Source: CAZNHL01 sp964572965
Lineage (GTDB): Bacteria > Bacteroidota > Bacteroidia > Cytophagales > UBA9547
Direction of reading: 5' to 3'
NCBI GenBank assembly: GCA_964572965.1
Contig: CAZNHL010000123.1
Span: forward strand, 1 to 6,579
DNA length: 6,579 nt
The notes beneath the pieces are model-generated. The model was not told where the DNA came from and ran no database searches. It was given only the letters and a program-made list of their open reading frames with translations. Shown piece after piece: positions 1-5,614 of this stretch; position 1 is the first letter of the stretch; every line of letters starts with the position of its first letter. The translations under genes were made by a program, and so were the position numbers.

Positions 1-7
1 GCACGCC

Positions 8-382
8 CTACCCTAACACCATCTTCACCAACTCCACACTCAGCGGTTTGCGCAGGAATTTGTAATTATTAAATCTCCTGTCCATTTCCTGTTTATCAGT
101 AAGGAACTCCCCTGTTACTACCAGTTGCACTGCTGTAATAGCATGTACTTTTGCCATGAGGGTAAAATCATCTCCGTAGCTTTGGAAAAAATCCATAATA
201 ACAAGATCCGGCCTGGCTGTTTTCAGATAATCTCCCGCAGTAGCAATGCTGCTAAAAAATATCATATCGCCATCGTAGCCGCAACTACGCAACAAATGTC
301 CGCTGAGCCACAGAGACACCTCATCTCTGTCTACAAGCACAATGTGCCGGGCTGTGCTACCCTTTTTTACTATACTTTCCAT
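8..382 (-). CDS. Stand-alone response-regulator receiver (CheY-like) domain protein
   Basis: This encodes 124 residues that make up a single receiver domain with no output domain. The key positions of the family are present: the acidic pocket (D18, D20/E21 after strand IVLV), the phosphoacceptor D64 in VIMDFF, the switch T90 in VVTGE, and K112-P113 in FLRKPLS. It should therefore be phosphorylated by a histidine kinase and act through protein contacts, or as a phosphate sink or relay. The frame stays open upstream to an ATG at 496, but I chose the ATG at 380-382. The preceding 38 codons are not receiver-like and they run through the dyad-rich intergenic DNA. The gene is transcribed away from the XRE regulator at 608. 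No cognate kinase lies in the window. The receiver identity is clear; the start is an inference. Confidence 0.85.
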   Translation of the reverse strand: MESIVKKGSTARHIVLVDRDEVSLWLSGHLLRSCGYDGDMIFFSSIATAGDYLKTARPDLVIMDFFQSYGDDFTLMAKVHAITAVQLVVTGEFLTDKQEMDRRFNNYKFLRKPLSVELVKMVLG

Positions 383-418
383 AATGTAGCCGTTGTTTGC
401 CACAATGTAGCGTAGCGC

Positions 419-474
419 ACAACCGTATTTTACCATACTTGGTTGTATAACACAACTAGTCGGTTGTAAAATAC
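419..474. promoter_or_regulatory. Dyad-rich putative operator/promoter region between divergent genes
   Basis: Four GTTGT/ACAAC half-sites alternate in orientation here: ACAACC at 419-424, GGTTGT at 441-446, ACAAC at 452-456 and GGTTGT at 462-467. The sequence GTATTTTAC at 425-433 is repeated in inverted form as GTAAAATAC at 466-474. The cluster lies about 40-90 bp upstream of the receiver gene start and about 135-190 bp upstream of the XRE gene. That is the place expected for a shared operator. Binding by the adjacent XRE protein is inference only. Confidence 0.35.
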
Positions 475-561
475 CCGACAGATAAATAAAGCTCAAATAG
501 ATAAACTCACAAATAGGCTTCTCTCTAAAAGTTATGGCCTTTTAAGTACAGTCTTTTACAA

Positions 562-588
562 TTGACAGTTGTTTTGTACATTTATAAT
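562..588 (+). promoter_or_regulatory. Possible promoter of the XRE regulator gene
   Basis: TTGACA (562-567) and TATAAT (583-588) are separated by 15 bp and end about 20 bp before the ATG at 608. Both hexamers match the classical sigma-70 consensus, but the spacing is short. Bacteroidota primary promoters normally use a TAnnTTTG element, which I do not see here. The -35-like hexamer sits within ACAATTGACAGTTGT (560-574), an interrupted dyad resembling the half-sites at 452-467, which would suit autoregulation. Confidence 0.3.
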
Positions 589-607
589 AAGTTTTTAATT
601 TTAGGCT

Positions 608-967
608 ATGGCTGAAACCTTACATATTGGAAGAAAGATAAGCCGCGTGAGAGAAATACGCGGAATCAAACAAGAAACCCTTGCCGAGGAGCTGGGCATT
701 AGCCAGCAGGCACTGTCTAAAATTGAGCAAAGCGAAAACTTAGAGGACGAAACATTGGAGAGAGTTGCAAAAAAACTTGGGGTATCTCCCGAAGCCATTA
801 AGAGCTATAATGATGAAGCTGTAGTAAACTACTTCAATAACTTTCATGACTCTAGCAATGGTTTTAATTACAGTTGTACTTTCAATCCACTAGATAAAGT
901 AGTTGAGCTTTATGAACGCCTGCTACAAGCTGAAAAGGAAAAGAATGAATTGTTGAAACAGAAATAA
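608..967 (+). CDS. XRE/Cro-C1-type helix-turn-helix transcriptional regulator
   Basis: This 119-residue cytoplasmic DNA-binding protein has an HTH_3/XRE domain at about residues 8-65. Helix 2 is at KQETLAEEL (21-29), the turn at GIS (30-32) and the recognition helix at QQALSKIEQ (33-41), a textbook Cro/C1 pattern. A linker rich in N, F and S (about 70-92) leads to a charged amphipathic C-terminal helix (about 94-119, NPLDKVVELYERLLQAEKEK), probably a dimerising coiled coil. Small XRE proteins with this N-terminal HTH plus C-terminal helix layout are common in Bacteroidota. The gene is monocistronic, since a strong terminator follows 11 bp after the stop. It is divergent from the receiver gene. 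Its target is unknown; autoregulation through the upstream dyads is plausible. Confidence 0.9.
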   Translation: MAETLHIGRKISRVREIRGIKQETLAEELGISQQALSKIEQSENLEDETLERVAKKLGVSPEAIKSYNDEAVVNYFNNFHDSSNGFNYSCTFNPLDKVVELYERLLQAEKEKNELLKQK

Positions 968-978
968 GAACATATGAT

Positions 979-1011
979 AAAAACCTTGAACTATAAACTC
1001 AAGGTTTTTTT
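979..1011 (+). terminator. Intrinsic terminator after the XRE gene
   Basis: AAAAACCTTGA (979-989) pairs perfectly with TCAAGGTTTTT (999-1009) across a 9-nt loop, and the T run continues to 1011. This is a classic Rho-independent terminator. It separates the XRE gene from the following island genes and overlaps the first codons of an otherwise possible early start at 974. Confidence 0.88.
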
Positions 1012-1039
1012 ATTGTCTACTCCAATATTAAAACCTAAA

Positions 1040-1495
1040 ATGACACTTAAAATCAAATCATTTATGTTAACGGGAGTATTATGTGTCTTAACCACCATTA
1101 TCTCCCAATCTCAAAGTGTCTATCAATTTTCAGGCAAACCCCCTACTACTTGTATATATTATGCAATCAATACATTAGTCCTGTACCCCGACTCTACTTT
1201 TGACTTTACATGTCATACTTTTCAAAGTTCAAATGCCTTTAAACATTCTAAACTTAGTAACCAAGAGAATGATAAAGGTACTGCTCATATGATTGGCGAC
1301 ACTTTAATTCTCAAATCAAACTCTACAAATCCTGTTGCCTATTTTCTAAAAAGACGAAACAAACTTATATACATTACGCCTTTGGTAAAGCTAAAAATCA
1401 CACCCAAACAGCTCAAAGAAATAAACCCTTATGCATTGAAACGCAGAAAACCATTGGATCGAAAATATCTCAGCATATGTATCTTAAAAACTTAA
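1040..1495 (+). CDS. Small secreted protein of unknown function (Sec signal peptide, beta-rich)
   Basis: This encodes 151 residues starting at the ATG at 1040. The start places a typical signal peptide at the N-terminus: basic MTLKIK, a hydrophobic core FMLTGVLCVLTTII and a polar cleavage region near residues 22-26 (SQSQS). C15 lacks a good lipobox, so the product is more likely soluble periplasmic or exported than a lipoprotein. The mature part alternates hydrophobic and polar residues as beta strands do. It includes YPDSTFDF (49-56) and GDTLIL (86-91), turns of the sort seen in small lipocalin-like periplasmic proteins of this phylum. The C-terminus is strongly basic. An in-frame ATG at 974 was not used because it falls in the terminator and would bury the signal peptide behind 22 residues. 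The 3' end overlaps the HEAT gene by 19 nt if that gene starts at 1477. I do not recognise a family. Confidence 0.7.
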   Translation: MTLKIKSFMLTGVLCVLTTIISQSQSVYQFSGKPPTTCIYYAINTLVLYPDSTFDFTCHTFQSSNAFKHSKLSNQENDKGTAHMIGDTLILKSNSTNPVAYFLKRRNKLIYITPLVKLKITPKQLKEINPYALKRRKPLDRKYLSICILKT

Positions 1496-2313
1496 TTCAA
1501 AGAATGTCAGACCGCTCCTATCGACCAGGGGAAATAAAAATTGACAACTTATTTGAAAGTAGTAAAACGATATACACAACTGCGTATGAAGAAGTAAGAC
1601 AGTTATCAAAAATCGAACTGCTACCAGAACTTTTTGAGTTGATTCAAAAAAGAGAGCTGCAAGAAAAAAAACATGAAATATATTTTATTATTGGTTTTAT
1701 AGCTAAGAATACCAATAATTTGGAAGCCACTTCTTTTTTACTAAAGGCTCTTTCTACCGAAAAAGAGCAGAGTAATTTGGTTTGCATACTTGATAGACTT
1801 GCTGAACTTTACAAGCCTTTAGAATTAGACTTGACCCCAATTTTCAACCTAACGACTCACAGAAATTGGCAGATAAGAGGTGCATCATTTAACGCCTTGA
1901 CTAATTCAGAACATAAGGTAGAGCAATTCTTGCTCGATCTACTTAAAACATCAGTAAATAGAGATGATATTAAGCGTCTTATATGGGCAATTCAATATAT
2001 AGGGACTGCTAAAGCAATTCCTATAATAGAACCACATATAAAAAACAGAAAGCCAGACATAAAATATGCTGCAAAAATTGCAATAAATGTAATAATGATA
2101 CGAGAGCAATTTTCTGATTCTGAAATCGAAAAAAAAAATAAAAGAGCCTGTATTATCTTCGTTGAGAGAAAGGATATCTTTTTTAACACGCCCTTAATTT
2201 GTAATTCCGAAACCCAAATAAGACGAGTTTCAAATTCAATCTATCTGTCGTACGACTTACACCTGAATTTTCCATATATGAGTACCAGATCATTAAAGAT
2301 ATTAAGAAGATGA
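1477..2313 (+). CDS. HEAT-repeat protein, 3' end probably extended by a frameshift
   Basis: The open frame gives 278 residues. Residues about 35-206 form tandem amphipathic helix pairs of HEAT type, for example around HEIYFIIGFIAKNT (66-79), NWQIRGASFNALT (130-142), DIKRLIWAIQYIG (164-176) and DIKYAAKIAINVI (194-206). This is a cytoplasmic alpha-solenoid that would serve as a protein-binding scaffold. Similar short HEAT proteins occur among accessory and immunity-like genes. There is no signal peptide. The start could be 1477 or 1504 (MSDRSYRPG); the second avoids overlap with the previous gene. After E218 a run of ten A's (2129-2138) is followed by 59 residues that are not HEAT-like and that run through a dispersed DNA repeat. 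One extra A would end the protein after K221. Against this, the present stop forms a tidy ATGA overlap with the next gene. The HEAT assignment is good; the C-terminus is doubtful. Confidence 0.75.
   Translation: MYLKNLIQRMSDRSYRPGEIKIDNLFESSKTIYTTAYEEVRQLSKIELLPELFELIQKRELQEKKHEIYFIIGFIAKNTNNLEATSFLLKALSTEKEQSNLVCILDRLAELYKPLELDLTPIFNLTTHRNWQIRGASFNALTNSEHKVEQFLLDLLKTSVNRDDIKRLIWAIQYIGTAKAIPIIEPHIKNRKPDIKYAAKIAINVIMIREQFSDSEIEKKNKRACIIFVERKDIFFNTPLICNSETQIRRVSNSIYLSYDLHLNFPYMSTRSLKILRR
2129..2138 (+). other. Ten-A homopolymer run: candidate slippage or frameshift site
   Basis: Ten consecutive A's lie at the end of the HEAT domain. In the present frame they read E-K-K-N. With one A added the codons become E-K-K-K followed by TAA, a natural-looking end for the protein. 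The run could be a simple length mutation, a sequencing error, or a real transcriptional or ribosomal slippage site. Confidence 0.5.
2203..2258 (+). repeat. Dispersed 56-bp palindromic repeat, copy A
   Basis: This copy matches 4203-4258 at 50 of 56 positions with no gaps. It retains the palindrome GTCGTACGAC (2247-2256) and a weakened GAGTTTCAAATTC dyad (2225-2237). The left arm of the hairpin found in copy B is degraded here (2190-2199). It is read through by the extended HEAT frame and lies about 50 bp before the ATG at 2310, the same position relative to the next gene as copy B. Confidence 0.75.
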
Positions 2314-2771
2314 AGGTTACTTACAAGTATAAAACAACTAATTCGCAATCTATCGAAGAAGTTATATTGACCGAAGTCCAATATTTCGACCCAATTTCCA
2401 AAGATGAGGATTATGAAAATGATGCTATCCCAAAATACAATGACAGTCGAAATTATTGTCCTGATGTTTCCAAGTCTGATTTTGAATGGATCGAGATTAC
2501 AATTAGTGAAAGTATAAAAAGCGACACTACTATCCGCACAGAATATTATTGCGAAGGAAATAGTTGTATGATATACAGAAAAGACAAAGACGGATTCGAA
2601 CTAATTATTCAATCAATAATGGTAAAAAAGGAATTACTCTATATATCCAGGATGGAGAGAAAAAACTTTAACTCTTTATGGGAAAATATAAGCTTTTCAG
2701 CCGGAGTCCATCCTGAAGGAGACTCAAAAGAAGAATGGTATAATCTCAAAAAAAATGAACTAGTAAGATAA
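2310..2771 (+). CDS. Hypothetical acidic cytoplasmic protein
   Basis: This encodes 153 residues with no signal peptide or membrane segment. I do not recognise a family. The N-terminal part (about 1-70) is rich in D, E, S and Y. The middle has three cysteines (C50, C81, C86), the last two in YYCEGNSCMIY. That stretch and the following GFELIIQSIMV and KELLYISRM (about 95-115) look like successive beta strands. The C-terminus has an aromatic, charged stretch with W124 and W143. The ATG overlaps the annotated stop of the HEAT frame by 4 nt, and 64 bp of spacer separate it from the lipoprotein gene downstream. Size, acidity and setting are those of immunity-type proteins, but nothing in the sequence proves this. 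Confidence 0.7.
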   Translation: MKVTYKYKTTNSQSIEEVILTEVQYFDPISKDEDYENDAIPKYNDSRNYCPDVSKSDFEWIEITISESIKSDTTIRTEYYCEGNSCMIYRKDKDGFELIIQSIMVKKELLYISRMERKNFNSLWENISFSAGVHPEGDSKEEWYNLKKNELVR

Positions 2772-2835
2772 ATTGCTTCCGAGTTCTCTCTTGAGTAAAT
2801 CAAAATATAGATAAAGGACAAAACCCAATAATAGC

Positions 2836-3774
2836 ATGAGATTATATAATTTAATTACAATTTGTCTGCTTATATCTATACTAAGCTGTACAAAGAATAG
2901 CGAAATACAAGAACACAAACAGTCTGAAATTGAGAAAAACCATATCGATACAACCACGTTAAGTTTGGCATACCTTGAGCCATTGCATAAAAGGAAAACG
3001 CTCAAAAACTACGACAAGTCTCTTTCCTATTACATAAACGCTATTCCAAACAAGCCAGACAGCGTTAGAAAAGTGATATATATAATCCCCTTAGGCAATA
3101 TAAACCCTACAACTTTAGAAATAATAAAAAATGAAGTAAGCTACCTAAATGTATTCTTTCAACTAGAAATCAGGATTTTAGAGCACGCCCCCTTCAATGA
3201 AATCAAAAACAAAAAAGTCAAAACAAGGCTTGTCCCATCCACCGATTATGAATATTACAGTAAACTTAAAGGAATCTCCGTTAATTTGACTGAACAAATA
3301 GAAGCAAATTCATTAATAGACAACTACCTGAAAGGAAGTAAACCCGCGGATGCCGTTGCTGTACTCGGTATAACAGAACATGACTTGTACCTTCCTAAAA
3401 TGAACTTTATTTATGGCGTATCAAGCCTTAGTAATGGTATTGGAATAATTTCAACATATAGAATCGCAGAGTATCCCTTTGAAAGTAAAATCAACATCAG
3501 AAAAGCGGCAACCAAGCAAATTGCGAACTTGTTTTCAATACCTAATGTAAAGGATTATCAATGTGTGCTTAATTATCATCTTAGCATAGATGAACTAAGA
3601 AATGGCGTTCTATATATTTCACCTGTAGCTTTGGAAAAACTCAAATATTCTATTGGCTTTGACTATAATAAGAGATTTGAAGAGCTGAAAGAATATTATC
3701 TGAAAGAAAAAAACAAAGAAATGGCAAATTACTATACCAATTGTATAAAACTAAGTCCAACAAGTCTTAAATGA
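2836..3774 (+). CDS. Archaemetzincin-like lipoprotein lacking the zinc-binding site (pseudoprotease)
   Basis: This encodes 312 residues. A lipoprotein signal peptide is present: MRLYNLIT, a hydrophobic core, then ILSC with lipid-modified C18, which predicts anchoring in the cell envelope. Residues about 80-290 follow the archaemetzincin (peptidase M54) pattern. They include a strand IYIIPLGNI (about 81-89), VAVLGITEHDLYLPKMNFIYG, and IGIISTYRI before the active-site helix. In active members this helix carries HExxHxxGxxHC, then CVM and a CxxC pair. Here the aligned residues are K227, Q228, N231, S234, N237 and V238, with CVL at 243-245 and S262/A265 in place of the two cysteines. All zinc and catalytic ligands are gone while the hydrophobic skeleton (QIANLFSIPN) is kept, and the frame is intact. 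Proteolysis is not expected; binding or inhibition of a partner is inferred. The C-terminal tail is lysine- and glutamate-rich. Confidence 0.78.
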   Translation: MRLYNLITICLLISILSCTKNSEIQEHKQSEIEKNHIDTTTLSLAYLEPLHKRKTLKNYDKSLSYYINAIPNKPDSVRKVIYIIPLGNINPTTLEIIKNEVSYLNVFFQLEIRILEHAPFNEIKNKKVKTRLVPSTDYEYYSKLKGISVNLTEQIEANSLIDNYLKGSKPADAVAVLGITEHDLYLPKMNFIYGVSSLSNGIGIISTYRIAEYPFESKINIRKAATKQIANLFSIPNVKDYQCVLNYHLSIDELRNGVLYISPVALEKLKYSIGFDYNKRFEELKEYYLKEKNKEMANYYTNCIKLSPTSLK

Positions 3775-3806
3775 GCTTTTTCTTATTTACCTATAACAAA
3801 AAAACC

Positions 3807-3832
3807 ACTCGTCCTCGTTTGCGAGCATGAGT
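3807..3832. other. Intergenic hairpin between the lipoprotein and the next gene
   Basis: ACTCGT (3807-3812) pairs with ATGAGT (3827-3832, one G-T wobble), and CTCG (3814-3817) pairs with CGAG (3822-3825) around a TTTG loop with a single C/C mismatch. No T run follows directly, though CGTTTTTAAC lies 9 bp further on. It could be a weak terminator or an mRNA processing element. It is not a copy of the 56-bp repeat. Confidence 0.4.
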
Positions 3833-3868
3833 AATAATCACGTTTTTAACGACAAAATCAAAAATTAA

Positions 3869-4177
3869 ATGAAAGCATATTTATACATCAATAATGATAA
3901 AATTGGCCAGGTTAATTTTATCATTATTGACGAATATATGGGATCAATTGGTGGCGATTTAATACCAAATGAGAACTACAAAAAATACCAGCCATCAATC
4001 CAACAACATTTTGAGAAACAGGGAATTTCCAACGTTGGCAACTTTAATTTTAGAATTATACTTGAAGACAATACTGAATTAAAACCCGAAGGCGGTATTG
4101 GTGTAACAGATTCAGCAGACTTTGACAAGATTTTTGTTGAATCTGCGGGACTAGACTTATCAAAATTCAGAAACTAA
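3869..4177 (+). CDS. Small conserved-looking cytoplasmic protein, immunity-like
   Basis: This encodes 102 residues with no signal peptide. Two N-terminal beta strands (AYLYINNDKIGQVNFIIID, 3-21) are followed by a glycine-rich turn MGSIGGDLIP (24-33), a helix over about 36-50, a strand FRIILED (61-67), the loop PEGGIGVTDS (73-82) and a closing VESAGLDL (90-97). The compact alpha/beta layout and the well-formed glycine motifs look like those of a real conserved family, and similar short proteins occur near polymorphic toxins. I cannot name the family. The start is preceded by the A-rich leader AAAAATTAA typical of Bacteroidota. It follows the hairpin at 3807-3832 and is followed by repeat copy B. 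Confidence 0.72.
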   Translation: MKAYLYINNDKIGQVNFIIIDEYMGSIGGDLIPNENYKKYQPSIQQHFEKQGISNVGNFNFRIILEDNTELKPEGGIGVTDSADFDKIFVESAGLDLSKFRN

Positions 4178-4189
4178 AGTATTCTCGCT

Positions 4190-4258
4190 CTTCGGAATTA
4201 CAAATTCCGAAGCCCAGATAAGACGGATTTCAAATCCAATCTATCTGTCGTTCGACTT
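4190..4258 (+). repeat. Dispersed palindromic repeat, copy B, with strong hairpin
   Basis: CTTCGGAATT (4190-4199) pairs perfectly with AATTCCGAAG (4203-4212) over a 3-nt loop. A second structure follows: CAGATA (4215-4220) with TATCTG (4242-4247), enclosing GGATTT (4225-4230) with AAATCC (4232-4237). Then comes GTCGTTCGAC (4247-4256), GTCG pairing with CGAC. Positions 4203-4258 match 2203-2258 at 50 of 56 bases. It lies wholly between genes, 12 bp after one stop and 36 bp before the next ATG. No T tail follows the hairpins, so simple termination is not the obvious role. Confidence 0.8.
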
Positions 4259-4294
4259 TACAAAATAGAGCAGCATGAATCAATAAGACAAAGA

Positions 4295-5002
4295 ATGAAC
4301 TTACTACACGCCATAAAAACCTTATTTGACAGATCAAATCCCGAGCAAACAAAAGTTATTGAGGCAATACCGTATGATGTTGATGCTTACATGATCAAAC
4401 ACATGAAAGAAATCCATATTAATGTAGAACCATTAACGAAAAAGTATGGAACAGACTTTCCTAGCTTCTTTTACCGCTCAGATCTAGACCTGTTTATAAG
4501 AAAAGAAATTCTTCCATTCATAAATCCTGACAGTAAATACAACGATTTTTTCGATAATAATCACTGGCAGAAAAAACATTCTTTTAATTTTCCCGGCCCT
4601 TTTTATACTGGTGAATCAGACACTTGCGGAACAGGTGACACTGAAGCACCAGATAATGTAATGTATGATTCTTATACATGTGAATATATCTTTAAACAAC
4701 CTCAGACTTTTGCAGAGTTTTTATGTGTGATTGACGCAGCAGCTGTAGAAGTTTTTGACAGTTATTCATGTGACGGCAACAATTATTGGACATACCAAAA
4801 ATGCAAAGAGTGGTGGAATAATAAAGATCAGCTTTTACAAGAATTGCAAAATCCAGAAGTCAGGAAAGCAAATGGAGACAGAATACAGTTATATATTGAT
4901 TATTTAAATGGTAAAGCAGAAATTGATCTAAGAAGGTATTGTTACTTTTTAGAAAACGGGATTTACCCAACAGAGGAGGAAACGAAACTACCTCTACTGT
5001 GA
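4295..5002 (+). CDS. Cytoplasmic protein with GPFY-DTCGTG and CDGNxxWT motifs, immunity-like
   Basis: This encodes 235 residues with no signal peptide and is acidic and rich in aromatics. The centre holds striking invariant-looking motifs: NFPGPFYTGESDTCGTG (98-114), APDNV (118-122), EYIFKQPQ (130-137), YSCDGNNYWT (157-166) and EWW (172-174). C111 and C159 are the candidate paired or metal-binding cysteines. From memory, this GPFY...DTCGTG...APNNV...F+QP...CDGN.HWT arrangement belongs to a widespread uncharacterised family found in scattered accessory loci, often beside toxin or immunity genes. I cannot give a family name with confidence. The N-terminus (1-70) is helical and more variable. 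It starts 36 bp after repeat copy B, and 80 bp separate it from the next gene. Confidence 0.75.
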   Translation: MNLLHAIKTLFDRSNPEQTKVIEAIPYDVDAYMIKHMKEIHINVEPLTKKYGTDFPSFFYRSDLDLFIRKEILPFINPDSKYNDFFDNNHWQKKHSFNFPGPFYTGESDTCGTGDTEAPDNVMYDSYTCEYIFKQPQTFAEFLCVIDAAAVEVFDSYSCDGNNYWTYQKCKEWWNNKDQLLQELQNPEVRKANGDRIQLYIDYLNGKAEIDLRRYCYFLENGIYPTEEETKLPLL

Positions 5003-5082
5003 AAGCCTTAAAATATTAGATGTAAACGCTCAAAATAGTTAATTATGAAACCCATATCTAGCATTCTGTATACAGAGTCATT

Positions 5083-5448
5083 ATGAACAATATAGGTACA
5101 AACATAAAAGTATACAAAGACCTGCTAGGGCTTTTACTTGGCCCAGTTAGAGAAAAACCCGGCATGTATATAGGTGAAGCTAAAATCTCAAACCTTCCAA
5201 ATTTTATTATAGGTTACAACATGGCTATCCAGATGTCAACAGATACAACCATAAGTTCTGACAGATACTTCCAACCAGGATTTCTTGAATGGTTTTACCA
5301 TCGTTATCATATTAAGCCTGCAAGTTTTTGGGAAACTGCATTTTTGGAGGAAGCTAAAAATGATGAGGAAAAAGCATTAGAATTATTTTTTGAATACCTC
5401 GAAGAATACTCAATAAGCATAGAAAAAGAATCTTCAGCGCAAAAGTAG
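5083..5448 (+). CDS. Small helical protein with RPGMYIG-type motif, immunity-like
   Basis: This encodes 121 residues and is probably cytoplasmic. An amphipathic helix (about 9-20) leads to EKPGMYIGEAKISNL (24-38), FIIGY (41-45), GFLEWFYHRY (66-75) and SFWE (81-84). An acidic C-terminal helix follows, DEEKALELFFEYLEEY (94-109). The sequence R/K-x-x-PGMYIG, then a single helix ending GY, and later an F-x-x-W segment is a pattern I associate with small uncharacterised proteins in polymorphic-toxin neighbourhoods. No catalytic site is visible. It is the last gene of the plus-strand block. A 13-codon reading frame (5045-5086) ends in an ATGA overlap with its start codon. Confidence 0.75.
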   Translation: MNNIGTNIKVYKDLLGLLLGPVREKPGMYIGEAKISNLPNFIIGYNMAIQMSTDTTISSDRYFQPGFLEWFYHRYHIKPASFWETAFLEEAKNDEEKALELFFEYLEEYSISIEKESSAQK

Positions 5449-5470
5449 AGCGTATATAATATGCCTTTCA

Positions 5471-5584
5471 GCAGAAAATGAAACCGCTGACTCTGGCCGG
5501 ATTCCGGAGGGGACAATCGGCAACAAAGGAACTTCTATCCTTGTCGGAAGGCATAATGTAAGCCCATTCTGCCATATATGCTGA
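5471..5584 (+). pseudogene. Possible 3' remnant of a lost coding gene
   Basis: The frame reads 37 residues with a protein-like composition, including ADSGRIPEGTIGNKGTSILV and GRHNVSPFC, then TGA. It is open from 5423 but has no ATG, GTG or TTG start within it. The DNA is more GC-rich than the AT-rich genes to its left, and composition changes abruptly near 5465. It could be the stranded end of a larger gene, for instance a variable C-terminus, or a chance open frame. I do not recognise the sequence. Confidence 0.3.
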
Positions 5585-5614
5585 AAAGAATTAATTGTGA
5601 CCATAGATAATAAA

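Noticed and set aside
125..415. Plus-strand open frame of 96 codons
   Set aside because: It is antisense to the receiver gene, is cysteine- and histidine-rich without domain character, and is explained as a shadow of the minus-strand gene.
383..496. N-terminal extension of the receiver protein to an ATG at 496
   Set aside because: These 38 codons do not resemble receiver sequence and overlap the dyad-rich regulatory DNA; the domain is complete from the ATG at 382.
974..1039. Upstream ATG at 974 as the start of the secreted protein
   Set aside because: It lies 7 bp after the XRE stop and inside the terminator stem, and it would place 22 residues in front of a well-formed signal peptide that begins at 1040.
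4190..4258. Integron attC site
   Set aside because: The gene-plus-hairpin layout is reminiscent of cassettes, but no matching RYYYAAC and GTTRRRY box pair flanks the structure (GTTCGAC is only a loose fit) and no integrase is present.
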